Translations under genes and position numbers: made by a program
Part shown: positions 28,135 through 36,905 of the stretch, piece after piece
Layout: each line of letters starts with the position of its first letter
Numbering within the stretch: position 1 is the stretch's first letter
Source of the DNA: Vibrio sp.
Lineage (GTDB): Bacteria > Pseudomonadota > Gammaproteobacteria > Enterobacterales > Vibrionaceae
NCBI GenBank assembly: GCA_028131545.1
Contig: JAOICL010000006.1
Coordinates: forward strand, 49,004 to 113,003
Length of the DNA: 64,000 nucleotides
Reading direction: 5' to 3'
Notes under the pieces: generated by a model
Seen by the model: the letters and a program-made list of their open reading frames with translations, nothing else
The model's database searches: none
What the model was told of the DNA's origin: nothing

Positions 28135-28323
28135 ATGTCACATCAAGATTTCGAATTATCTCGCATGGATGAGCAAGTAATACGAGCCTACAGTCAAGCA
28201 GAACTTTATCGCTTAACGAGAGATGAACGAATCATTGTCGCGGTTGATATGAGAAGATTAGAAAAGCAATTTCTAGAGCGCTCTAAAGTCATCGTAGACA
28301 GTTTCCTATGCCAATTTCATTAA
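28135..28323 (+). CDS. Small hypothetical protein, 62 residues
   Basis: Preceded by AAAGGAGA, 7 bases before the ATG, so it is very likely translated. The sequence is charged and helical (MDEQVIRAYSQAELYRLTRDERIIV), with no signal peptide, membrane segment or Cys pair. No family recognised. It is an isolated gene. Confidence 0.65.
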   Translation: MSHQDFELSRMDEQVIRAYSQAELYRLTRDERIIVAVDMRRLEKQFLERSKVIVDSFLCQFH

Positions 28324-28622
28324 CGTCATGCCAAACTCGTCGTCAAACAGCACTTTGCTTAGCTTAAGTTCACAATGGCTTTAAATGCCACCAATTGCAT
28401 TAGTGCTGTTTAATAAAAAACATAAAAGGTCATACTGTACTTAACTCCCCCCCTTCTCTCCTCTTAACCAAAATAAAAACAACCTATAAATTTCAATACA
28501 TTAGTCTCCTCTTGCACGCCCCTAGTATCCTAAATATTGAATAGAAAACTTTATGCGCAAAAGTAAAAGTTTTTGTCTAAACTTAACAGGATTTCATTAA
28601 ACGCCGAATAATGAGGAAAATG

Positions 28623-30515
28623 ATGCAAGAAAGAATTAAATCCATATTGCTGATATTTTTTCCCTGTGCCATTACACCAGTTATAACGGCAGAGGAGTCT
28701 GCATATACCGATAAATACCATGCCACGACTCTAAATAAAGCGATCACCGCTTTTACCGACAATACCAAACTGCAAGGAGTTCAAGACGTTGATGAACATA
28801 TTCATCGATTAAGTAAAGAACTCGATGTTGCTTTTAACGAAAGAGATCAGCAGCAAGAAACCTTAAAATCACTACGACGAGTGTATAAACAGCTATCTCT
28901 AGATGCTGCAGCAGCACAAAGAAGATTTAATCAGGCAAAGAAGAAGCTGGATAGTATCTATAAGCGAATGCTTGAAGAGCCTGATTTAGACATCGTTTCA
29001 CATCAAACAAACTATCAAGAAACATGGGCTGAGTTGAAGCAATTCCAACAAGATCAGCTCACAGCGAAACATGATTTAGATGGTCAGCAACAACTATGGG
29101 TTCAAAAACAAGCTCAAGTTCAAAATATCCAAGATAAGCTTTCACAAATGAGCCAGAAGCGTTTTCGAGCAAGAGCCAGTCGCTTGCAGGATGAAATAAG
29201 CCGAACAGGCTTAAAAACGGTTAATTTTTCAAACGTTTGCGACCGTAATATCACACTATCCGATTGTATCAATCAGACGGAATCACTCACGCAACAAAAA
29301 GCGGTGATGCTATTCCAAGATACACTCGTTAGTGAAAGCTCTGAACCGGCATTAGTTAAACAAAATTTAAAAAACGCTTCTTTTAATATTCATGTTCTTC
29401 GATCAAAGATCATCAAATCGAACTTTGTCGCGGGCGATAAATATCGTATCGCTATGGATGTTGAGCTCGAAGCAAGACCGAATGATACTGCTTCTTGTAA
29501 ATTACTCGATATAGAGAGTCGTTACTGCTTTGCTGAAGGTGTTTATGCCATCGACAAAGAAGAACCGAAGGAAACACCCTGGGTGAATGTTCTGGTGCGT
29601 TCCGATCAATATAACGACAGTGTTTATATCAACGGTGTATCATACGGTAGCACTCCAATCGAGATATTATTACCCGTCGGTGATCATGCTATCACGATAA
29701 AAAAAGAAGGCTTTTATACTTATCATAAAACGATTGATATTAAGCGAGATAAAACGGTTAAAGCCAGCTTAAGTAAGCGAGCAAATAAGCTTTATACGGG
29801 TAAAAAGTTTGCCGATTCTTTGGGTAAAAAACAACAAGCTCCACAACTTGTGACGATTACAGAAGGTCAATATCTCATTGGGGAAAACAATGCAAAGCAA
29901 GTCCATTTAGATAACCCATTTGCGATTGGTGTAACACCCATTACTGTACGTCAATTTGACCTTTTTATTGCAAGTACTAACTATAAAACCGATGCGGAGC
30001 TAACCAAAAGCTGCACTGTCGTTAATGGTGCAGAAACGGAACCGGTTGAAGATGGGCACTGGAAAAGCCCGGGCTTCAAACAAGATCCAAATGCACCCGT
30101 CGTATGCATCAGTAAAAATGACGCTCTTGCTTATATTAATTGGTTAAGTGACACAACAGGTTATAAATATCGCCTACCGACCGAGAATGAATGGGAAATA
30201 GCTGCTCGTGGCGGCAGCGATTCAAAATACTGGTGGGGTGAAGAGTTCCAAGCGGGTAAAGCCAATACAGGCTGGGGCGGCACACCTTGGTCAAATAAAG
30301 GAACGTCTCCAGTGAGTGCATTTGAACCCAATGAGCTCGGCATTTACGATATGGTTGGTAATGTATGGGAATGGACAAATGACCAGCGTGGTCTCTCTAA
30401 AGGCGGTGCATGGAGCTTCTCCCCATCGATGGCCTCTCATGACAAGCAATTATTTGTTGAACCAAACTCTGCACTCAATTACGTTGGGTTTAGAGTGGTT
30501 AGAGAACTCAATTAA
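28623..30515 (+). CDS. Coiled-coil, PEGA and FGE/SUMF-like domain protein
   Basis: About 630 residues. The signal peptide (MQERIKSILLIFFPCAITPVITA) is followed by a long coiled-coil region (about 50-200), a linker with paired Cys, a PEGA domain (about 320-390), and a C-terminal formylglycine-generating-enzyme-like (SUMF1/PvdO) domain: FAIGVTPITVRQFDLF, YRLPTENEWEIAARGG, GNVWEWTND, VGFRVVREL. The two catalytic Cys of true FGE are missing; the usual Cys-containing segment reads GGAWSFSPSMAS, so sulfatase activation is unlikely. It is paralogous to the protein at 584-1687. The second of two adjacent ATGs (28623) is best spaced from GAGG. The role is unknown, presumably periplasmic. Confidence 0.85.
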   Translation: MQERIKSILLIFFPCAITPVITAEESAYTDKYHATTLNKAITAFTDNTKLQGVQDVDEHIHRLSKELDVAFNERDQQQETLKSLRRVYKQLSLDAAAAQRRFNQAKKKLDSIYKRMLEEPDLDIVSHQTNYQETWAELKQFQQDQLTAKHDLDGQQQLWVQKQAQVQNIQDKLSQMSQKRFRARASRLQDEISRTGLKTVNFSNVCDRNITLSDCINQTESLTQQKAVMLFQDTLVSESSEPALVKQNLKNASFNIHVLRSKIIKSNFVAGDKYRIAMDVELEARPNDTASCKLLDIESRYCFAEGVYAIDKEEPKETPWVNVLVRSDQYNDSVYINGVSYGSTPIEILLPVGDHAITIKKEGFYTYHKTIDIKRDKTVKASLSKRANKLYTGKKFADSLGKKQQAPQLVTITEGQYLIGENNAKQVHLDNPFAIGVTPITVRQFDLFIASTNYKTDAELTKSCTVVNGAETEPVEDGHWKSPGFKQDPNAPVVCISKNDALAYINWLSDTTGYKYRLPTENEWEIAARGGSDSKYWWGEEFQAGKANTGWGGTPWSNKGTSPVSAFEPNELGIYDMVGNVWEWTNDQRGLSKGGAWSFSPSMASHDKQLFVEPNSALNYVGFRVVRELN

Positions 30516-30546
30516 ACTCATCGAATAAACCTAGATTCTTAGAACA

Positions 30547-30606
30547 ATAAAACTCACCTAACCGGCATCGCTTTAATAAAAAGATGCGGTTACGGTGAGT
30601 TTTTTA
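30547..30606. terminator. Long bidirectional terminator between convergent genes
   Basis: AAACTCACC...GCATC pairs with GATGC...GGTGAGTTT over a long, slightly interrupted stem, with T-runs on both strands. It separates the PEGA/FGE gene from pdxH. Confidence 0.85.
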
Positions 30607-30729
30607 TTGCATGATGCTCACTTGAATATTGCCTTTATTTAGGTAGAGAACATTCCCTAAATACGCGACATTTCGATCGTCTATTCATATCAAAGTGTAT
30701 CGATTGTTCTGAGAATTTAGGAAACACTA

Positions 30730-31365
30730 TTATGGCGCTAATCGATTTGCTTGCCAGTCATCATTATCACGTTCAAAAATAAAGCGGTCATGCAGCCGAT
30801 GATTACCACCCTGCCAAAATTCAATACTGGTTGGTCTAATGCGGTAGCCACCCCAGAACTTAGGCGCTGGGATGTCTTCTTGTTCAAATTGAGCTTTTAA
30901 CTCGTGATACTTTGCTTCAAGTAATTGGCGTGTTGATAAGCGCTGACTTTGTTTACTCGCAATTGCAGCTATTTGACTCTCTTTAGGTCGAGAAGTGAAA
31001 TATTTCATATTTTCCATAACTGTGAGTTTTTCAGCTACACCGGTAATATGAACCTGTCTCTCTAACGAGTGCCATGGAAAATGCAAACTGATCTTAGCAT
31101 TTTGCTCTATATGTTGTGCTTTACGGCTACCAAGGTTGGTATAAAAAATAAACCCTTCTTTTTCAACATCTTTCAGCAGAACAATACGCTGGAAAGGTTG
31201 ACCACTAGCATCGACAGTCGCCACGGTCATAGCCGTTGGATCAGATAAGCCAGCATCAATGGCTTGCTGAAGCCAGAGATTAAACTGCTCTACGGGATTG
31301 GATAGTAAATCTTGACTGCGTAACCCCCCTTTAAGGTAGTCACGACGAACCTGAGAAATGTCCAT
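30730..31365 (-). CDS. pdxH: Pyridoxamine 5'-phosphate oxidase
   Basis: FMN-dependent oxidase that makes pyridoxal 5'-phosphate from PNP or PMP. Full-length (211 residues), with the start region [14 protein letters not shown], the FMN-binding [34 protein letters not shown], and the C-terminal signature [25 protein letters not shown]. The ATG at 31365 is preceded by GAGAG, 6 bases upstream; a TTG at 31371 is less likely. Shares a bidirectional terminator with the convergent gene to its left. Confidence 0.96.
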   Translation of the reverse strand: MDISQVRRDYLKGGLRSQDLLSNPVEQFNLWLQQAIDAGLSDPTAMTVATVDASGQPFQRIVLLKDVEKEGFIFYTNLGSRKAQHIEQNAKISLHFPWHSLERQVHITGVAEKLTVMENMKYFTSRPKESQIAAIASKQSQRLSTRQLLEAKYHELKAQFEQEDIPAPKFWGGYRIRPTSIEFWQGGNHRLHDRFIFERDNDDWQANRLAP

Positions 31366-31481
31366 ATTCAACTCTCTAACTTAGTATTGGTATGCAGATG
31401 ATTCTACACGAATCCAACACGGTGAAAAGTTAGAGAGCTCTATTATAGGATTCAGAGATCACTATATTGAAAAATAGAAGA

Positions 31482-32474
31482 TTATTCGAAAAAGTGACGA
31501 TAGCCAAACGTGAAAGCGATATCGGTACTGTTATCCATATTTTGTATATTCTCTGTAGAAGAAAATTCAAATAATGAACGTTCCATATAATAGCGGTACC
31601 CAATCACAACTTCGTTAGAGGCTTCAGAAAAATCCCCCTCATCGTCCTCTAAGATACCTTGAAATCCATGATATTGAAGTAATATTTCATGATTCTTTTG
31701 GATTCGATACCCATAACCTAACGCTAATGCAAAACTATACTCTCGAGCATCAAACGTATTAAGGACCTTATTAGAATCATCAAAACGGTTAACACCTAAT
31801 GTCGCAAAAGCTGAGTGGTCATGATTCAAATAAGAGTAATTGACTTGTAGTCCTTGTTCAAAGCTGGTTTGTTCAAAAATACCACTATCTAGTTGTTGAT
31901 AATACAACGTACCACCGACAGCCACTGCATGAGTATCTTGCTCCCAAACTTGGTATTGAAGATAACCATGAATGGCTCGCCCCATCTCTTCGCCTTCGAA
32001 GTCATTAACATAAATACCATCTTCTTCACTTTCAATAGTAAAACTGTGTTTATCAACTTCTTCACGACCATTTTGCCCTAACCCAAAAAAGTCATGAAAC
32101 TCCATTGTTAGCGTGTCTAATTGGTTATCTGCTGCCCAAGTGTATTGCAACTGAACCTCTGCAGACCATTTGTCATTGATACGAAAGTTTACCCCTGACA
32201 TCACTTGGTTTTGATAATAATCTAAGAAGAACGGATCACCCTTTGCCCACACACTGGCCATAGAGCCAGTCACAAAAGCTTCATTATAATCCGGTGTATG
32301 CGCACTACGTAGCTGAGTCGTCAAAGAGGTCGACTGATAAGGAGATTGCGCATAAGTACGCATCGGTACCGTTGCTATATCAAACTCTCCTTCTTTAGCT
32401 TGAGCATAAGAAAAATTGTTTAATAACAAGAAGGCCAGTGAACTAAAACTAAAAAGTGGATTACGTTTCGTCAT
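31482..32474 (-). CDS. DUF3187 family protein
   Basis: A protein of about 330 residues from the ATG at 32474 (MTKRNPLFSFSSLAFLLLNNFSYAQAKEG), which gives a clean signal peptide; the upstream ATGs at 32582 and 32516 do not. The body has repeated beta-strand pairs with aromatic ends (YQVWEQDTHAVAVGGTLYY, FAFALALGYGYRI, FTFGYRHFFE), consistent with an outer-membrane barrel of the DUF3187 family common in Vibrio. Function unknown. Immediately downstream of the T6SS operon end on the same strand but separately started. Confidence 0.8.
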   Translation of the reverse strand: MTKRNPLFSFSSLAFLLLNNFSYAQAKEGEFDIATVPMRTYAQSPYQSTSLTTQLRSAHTPDYNEAFVTGSMASVWAKGDPFFLDYYQNQVMSGVNFRINDKWSAEVQLQYTWAADNQLDTLTMEFHDFFGLGQNGREEVDKHSFTIESEEDGIYVNDFEGEEMGRAIHGYLQYQVWEQDTHAVAVGGTLYYQQLDSGIFEQTSFEQGLQVNYSYLNHDHSAFATLGVNRFDDSNKVLNTFDAREYSFALALGYGYRIQKNHEILLQYHGFQGILEDDEGDFSEASNEVVIGYRYYMERSLFEFSSTENIQNMDNSTDIAFTFGYRHFFE

Positions 32475-32606
32475 AATATCGCTAAGTCTGTGATCTGAAT
32501 CTAATATAATCAGCATAGTTGAGGACCTGCTCTTGTTCAATAAACATGCATAACCCTGACGTTTCTGACGAATCACTAACAAAAGCTAACGATGTTAAGC
32601 TCGATA

Positions 32607-33683
32607 TTACGACGGCATTAATTGATAAGAAAGTGAGATGATCCCCTTTCGACCATCAGCATTAAATAATAATCCGGTATAAGTCGAAGTCTCTCCTGGT
32701 AACCGCTCTGTAGACATTTGATTTAACTCATACCATATCACTGCTAATACAGAGCAACACGAAGCTTGCCCTATCGTTCCCCAGTATTTTTCAAGCATCA
32801 TAGGAGGTATTCGGCGGTCACAATGTTGCGCCATCGCCCCCATAAAAAACCCATAGCTCTCTTCGTCTTGATAAAGACCTGTTTTATCACTGACTAGATA
32901 CCCAAAGGTCATGTCCTTTTTGACTTCTCTACGCTGTTTTTTTATTTGTCGCGCCAGCTTTAGCAGATCCATTGAACCTCGGCTTCCAGGTTCTGAGAAC
33001 AAGGCAACGTCAATCATAGGGCAAGGAGGCAAACCAAGAGCGTGACGATATGTGGATGACATTAATACAACACCAGCCGCTCCTTCACTGGGTATCATTC
33101 CCCAAGAGCTACTTTTAGACAAGACTAGCTGACGATCAACTAACGCCTCCTGAAAGCACAGCAAAGAGTCAACAGAGATAACCATTAATGCGGAGTACTG
33201 TGCCTGTAATGTCAAAGCTAGACTCAACAATTGTACTCCACCAAAAGGTTCGATAATAAGTTGACTGTATAAGGTCGGAGATAAAGTTTGTTGTAAAAGA
33301 GAACGAAGGTGGGGTATATCGACCCTTTCAGGTACACCAATTAAAAGGGGTAACTGAAACTGATTAATAGGATGTCTATTTGTCTCATTCGCTACCGATT
33401 GTAATTGCGTTAATAATTGGGATTTAAGCACATGTTCTAGATCGACCAACAAAGTGTGTAATCGCTTACTGTCACTTTCTGGATCATCAGAGTCATAGCT
33501 TTCATTCTCTAAGCCATCGTCTTTAATGAACTCCGCGTGAGCATAAGTGTATTTTTGGTGTGTCTTTTGGTGGTGCCCTTGCGTAAACGGACTCACCTTG
33601 GCTTTAGATAGCGACAACGACATGTCTAAATCAAATCCGTTTGGAGTCACAGCTTCTGCAGATACTATTTCACAAATAGCCAT
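32607..33683 (-). CDS. Ketosynthase-like (thiolase-fold) T6SS-associated protein
   Basis: A 358-residue protein. The middle part LSLALTLQAQYSALMVISVDSLLCFQEALV...WGMIPSEGAAGVVLMSS corresponds to the beta-ketoacyl-synthase region that spans the active-site loop and the conserved GEGA element. The expected nucleophile Cys is not visible (EPFGGVQ at that place), and the later GH-containing motif reads GTIGQASCC, so the active-site triad is missing. It is the last gene of an operon with hcp and DUF2169. Non-catalytic ketosynthase-like proteins are found beside DUF2169 in T6SS satellite loci; a loading or adaptor role is inference. Confidence 0.7.
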   Translation of the reverse strand: MAICEIVSAEAVTPNGFDLDMSLSLSKAKVSPFTQGHHQKTHQKYTYAHAEFIKDDGLENESYDSDDPESDSKRLHTLLVDLEHVLKSQLLTQLQSVANETNRHPINQFQLPLLIGVPERVDIPHLRSLLQQTLSPTLYSQLIIEPFGGVQLLSLALTLQAQYSALMVISVDSLLCFQEALVDRQLVLSKSSSWGMIPSEGAAGVVLMSSTYRHALGLPPCPMIDVALFSEPGSRGSMDLLKLARQIKKQRREVKKDMTFGYLVSDKTGLYQDEESYGFFMGAMAQHCDRRIPPMMLEKYWGTIGQASCCSVLAVIWYELNQMSTERLPGETSTYTGLLFNADGRKGIISLSYQLMPS

Positions 33684-33703
33684 ATTCTCTAAGCACCTTT
33701 CTT

Positions 33704-34726
33704 TTATACCACGGTAATCATGGTGTCTTTTAGCGTATGTTCCTTTCCATCAAGTTGAATCTGCCCTTGATACACAATACTGACTTGTTTTTTGTTCATA
33801 TCAAAATTAACGTCATTGATGAACATAGATAGTGAGGTTGTTAAGTCCGTCGTCTGTATATTCGATTGCAATCGTACGGATGGAACAACGAACTGTAACT
33901 CCCCTTCCGATGCAAAGCCGACCAATCTCACTAATTCATTTCCTGATAAATGACCTTTACATTGTTGATCGCTAGGGGCGGACTGATAAAAGCGATGATC
34001 GAAATCACTCGGTAACAAAGGGTGACGTTCTTCTTGCCACTCTTCATCGTAAGTACCAGCATATTGCGCTCTTCCTTGAAAGAACGGTGAAATAGGACCA
34101 AAGCCCGCTGTTTTGATCCCTTTATGATTCAAAGACCAATCTTGATTTGGGTAAAAAATGCGAGGAACGACGGATTCTGTCATTTTACGATCGTCAGTAT
34201 CGATACCTACACCTATTTTATTACGCTCATCGCCCCCCATGGCTAATCCATAATCCATAGGGCATTCATTAAAAGCCAAAGGGTGAGAGATCGTTATTCC
34301 GCCGAGATCGGTTACCCACTTTCTTTCACCCACTATCTTAAGCGTTTTGCTAAAGTGCCCTTCGACAACGAACTGACATTGATATTGAGTGACTTGAGAA
34401 CCAAAGGGAGTACGAACACGCCCAGTTAAAACAACATCAGTATTGTGTTTAACAAAGCCTATTTCTCTTTCAGTCAATAATGACGACTCTCCTGGTGAAC
34501 CACTATAAACTGCTGTCGATGAAATCTCGCTCGCCTTGATTTCTTGCCACGGATTATGGGAAGAGGAGTCATACTGAAACTGACGCTTTACAGACACCAA
34601 CCAAAATGAACGCCCTTCTTTATCTCGCTCAAATTTGCCTAATACCGCCCAATGGTGGGCATTTAGATTAGAATCATTAGATTGTTCAAGTAATTGAGGG
34701 GCAATATCTACTTTCCATTGTGGCAT
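33704..34726 (-). CDS. DUF2169 family T6SS-associated protein
   Basis: A 340-residue protein recognised as DUF2169 by HWAVLGKFERDKEGRSFWLVSVKRQF, the GRVRTPFGSQVTQYQ and GERKWV segments, and the long KTAGFGPISPFFQGR motif. DUF2169 proteins are found in T6SS clusters beside PAAR or VgrG and are thought to act as adaptors for loading effectors on the spike. No PAAR or VgrG gene is present in this operon within the window, which is unusual. 20 bases separate it from the ketosynthase-like gene and 18 from the 466-residue gene. Confidence 0.85.
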   Translation of the reverse strand: MPQWKVDIAPQLLEQSNDSNLNAHHWAVLGKFERDKEGRSFWLVSVKRQFQYDSSSHNPWQEIKASEISSTAVYSGSPGESSLLTEREIGFVKHNTDVVLTGRVRTPFGSQVTQYQCQFVVEGHFSKTLKIVGERKWVTDLGGITISHPLAFNECPMDYGLAMGGDERNKIGVGIDTDDRKMTESVVPRIFYPNQDWSLNHKGIKTAGFGPISPFFQGRAQYAGTYDEEWQEERHPLLPSDFDHRFYQSAPSDQQCKGHLSGNELVRLVGFASEGELQFVVPSVRLQSNIQTTDLTTSLSMFINDVNFDMNKKQVSIVYQGQIQLDGKEHTLKDTMITVV

Positions 34727-34744
34727 AAACAGTCTCGGATTTTG

Positions 34745-36145
34745 TTATGATGCATGTCGTGCTGCAACCGCAACATTAAAGGTATTTTCAATATGATGAT
34801 TCGACGAGATAGAGGCGCAATATCGTTTAACTTTGCTCGTTTGCATCTGTGAATGCCAAGGAAAATAACAATGTCCCACTAAGCAAATTTGTCGCCACAC
34901 CCACTCTTGATCTGTAGGTGGTAATGATGAGGCTAATAAAAGCTCACAGCTGGATGCCAAACTCAATGGTTTCCCTAAGCGTAAGGGATAAGTAAACCGC
35001 CACTGATTGGAATCAAACCATACTTCTATTTGATCTAAAATATCATCCCAGCTCGCTTCTATCATGTCTTTATCTGAAACGGGGAACAGATGACCATAAA
35101 TAATATGAAGTGCTTTCACCCAAGGACGAGCTTCCGCATATTCCCATTCAAATAAGTGATTCAATAGCCACTCTATCGAGTCAACACTCGGGTATAGCCA
35201 CAGCTGTAAGGGGTCCTTACACGGCTTAGGCGCTGTAGTCTGTTGTCCATAAAGTAAGTATGAAAAGTAAGACACATCGTCATTGATTTTACTTTTCTCT
35301 TCTTGCTGATAACACCATGCCGTCGGATTATCTGAAACAAGTAAGTAATAAAAAATAGCATCACTGCTATCATAACCACTCGTCGTTGAATATTGTCGAA
35401 CCCACTCAATCGAAGGCTTATCACCATACAATGCTAACCATGTTCTAAGGTGGGACTCATCCAATGTGCGATGTTGAAGCCAAAACCTTAACGGTTCCGC
35501 TTTCAATAAACCATTCTTCATCAATAGTTCAGCTAACCAATAGGAATAATGGCTCTGTTTGCTAACAACCGTTTGGAATGCTAAAACGCATTCGTTTTTA
35601 ATGAGATCCGATTCAAAATGAGAAATAAACCAACGCTGTTCATCAGTATTTAAAGTCGATAATAGATGTAGCGTATTAAAAAAAAGAGGGTAACAGTTTG
35701 ATCGACTATCAAAGAATGCATTACCCTCTATGGCAACAACCGCTTCATGTGATAGAGGCAAATGGCCTGGCATGGCGTGTATTAATGAACTTGCCTTGCC
35801 CATACGCTCACGCTGTGTGATTTTTTTAAGTAAAAAATAAACGAGCACCCTAGGGTAAGCACTTTCTAAAGACCAAATAATCGACTCAGACCAAGTATAT
35901 ATAGAAGATAAGGCGTCAAAGTACTTCGACAGTTTTTCCTTCCCCCCTACAGAAAACTGATGAGAGAGCATCTGCTGTAAACTACGATCCATCGAAGACG
36001 CTATCTGATCACATCGCTCAACAAGGAAAGCATATTTTCCCATCGAGATACTATCTGCCGCATGCTTCTTTCGTTCTTTGAATTCAAGGGCATATTGAAA
36101 GTCGTTTTGTGTCACATTCAAATTACTTAGGCTTGGTTTATACAT
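34745..36145 (-). CDS. Unknown T6SS-locus protein, 466 residues
   Basis: No signal peptide and no clear membrane segment; many short amphipathic helices suggest a helical-repeat protein. The N-terminus MYKPSLSNLNVTQNDFQYALEFKERK is charged. Size, alpha-helical nature and place between hcp and DUF2169 recall the TIGR02270-type proteins of T6SS loci, but I cannot confirm homology. AGGA sits just before the ATG and only 7 bases separate it from the upstream gene, so it is co-transcribed with hcp. Confidence 0.65.
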   Translation of the reverse strand: MYKPSLSNLNVTQNDFQYALEFKERKKHAADSISMGKYAFLVERCDQIASSMDRSLQQMLSHQFSVGGKEKLSKYFDALSSIYTWSESIIWSLESAYPRVLVYFLLKKITQRERMGKASSLIHAMPGHLPLSHEAVVAIEGNAFFDSRSNCYPLFFNTLHLLSTLNTDEQRWFISHFESDLIKNECVLAFQTVVSKQSHYSYWLAELLMKNGLLKAEPLRFWLQHRTLDESHLRTWLALYGDKPSIEWVRQYSTTSGYDSSDAIFYYLLVSDNPTAWCYQQEEKSKINDDVSYFSYLLYGQQTTAPKPCKDPLQLWLYPSVDSIEWLLNHLFEWEYAEARPWVKALHIIYGHLFPVSDKDMIEASWDDILDQIEVWFDSNQWRFTYPLRLGKPLSLASSCELLLASSLPPTDQEWVWRQICLVGHCYFPWHSQMQTSKVKRYCASISSNHHIENTFNVAVAARHAS

Positions 36146-36152
36146 TGTCCTA

Positions 36153-36755
36153 TTAGTTTAGTGCAATCGAACCGCCTTCGATACTGTTTGTCATCTCTGC
36201 TTGAGAGGTAATGTATTTAGCTGAGCTTTTAATACGCCCACCACGAGAAATTAACTCGCTCGTTGCATTACCACTTTTTAAAATTAATTTTTCATCGGCT
36301 TGGATGCAAATTGTCTTTGCACGTAAGGTCAATGCCTGCTCTTCTTCAAGAATAGAAAAGTAAATATTCGTTACGATAGGCTGGGTTACATTATTATCTT
36401 CGAATTCTACACGGCAGGCTAATTCACTATTAATGGCCATGTCCAATTCTGCTTTAGTAAACAATCGCCCCAACTTAGCTGTTACCGTTGTTGTCACACT
36501 ATGCCCATCATAAATAACTTGAACTGTAGAGCGAGAATCAACAGAACATATACGACCGAATCGAGCTGGCATTTTTTGAACTTGAGTTTGAGTTTGAGTT
36601 TGAGTGTGTGAAACAATACTGTCAATAGAGCGATGAACGCTCTCCGGTAATGTACTTTTTTCAGCGTGGTTATCTTTGTTACCTAAGTTTAGGTTATCTA
36701 AATCTATGTTATCCAAAGCAGCGCTACCCAAGACTGCGCTTTCACTATCTAACAT
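36153..36755 (-). CDS. DUF6484-like T6SS-associated protein
   Basis: A 200-residue protein. The segment ARFGRICSVDSRSTVQVIYDGHSVTTTVTAKLG and the following IEFEDNN-type acidic stretch, then a beta-rich C-terminal half (ICIQADEKLILKSGNATSELISRGG), resemble DUF6484 proteins of T6SS loci. A QTQTQTQ stretch is encoded by a 6-bp repeat. The ATG at 36755 is preferred over 36794, because AAGGA lies 7 bases upstream of it. It follows hcp in the operon, behind a strong hairpin. Precise role unknown; a C-terminal beta-helix tail could resemble spike-tip proteins. Confidence 0.65.
   Translation of the reverse strand: MLDSESAVLGSAALDNIDLDNLNLGNKDNHAEKSTLPESVHRSIDSIVSHTQTQTQTQVQKMPARFGRICSVDSRSTVQVIYDGHSVTTTVTAKLGRLFTKAELDMAINSELACRVEFEDNNVTQPIVTNIYFSILEEEQALTLRAKTICIQADEKLILKSGNATSELISRGGRIKSSAKYITSQAEMTNSIEGGSIALN
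36581..36604. repeat. 6-bp microsatellite in DUF6484-like gene
   Basis: CTTGAG, TTTGAG, TTTGAG, TTTGAG in tandem (plus strand), encoding alternating Gln-Thr on the minus strand. The 6-bp unit would change length in frame only. Confidence 0.7.
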
Positions 36756-36814
36756 CAATAAATCCTTATATTTCTTATTATTTTTAGTGTTCATTCTTAT
36801 TGTTGTAAATAAGC

Positions 36815-36852
36815 AGAAATTCCCTTCAACACTCAGTTTGAAGGGAATTTCT
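36815..36852 (-). terminator. Strong hairpin after hcp
   Basis: AGAAATTCCCTTCAA pairs with TTGAAGGGAATTTCT: a perfect 15-bp stem with an 8-base loop, between hcp and the next gene. No T-run follows on the minus strand, so it may be a partial terminator or protect the 3' end of hcp mRNA, giving excess Hcp over the downstream proteins. Confidence 0.6.
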
Positions 36853-36905
36853 TAGAGTCGTCAGTCAGTCGTCTCACTGGCTCTCTTTATTACATCGGCT
36901 TAAGA

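Noticed and set aside
28623..30515. Active formylglycine-generating enzyme (sulfatase activator)
   Set aside because: The characteristic Cys pair near the C-terminus is absent and no sulfatase gene is in the window.
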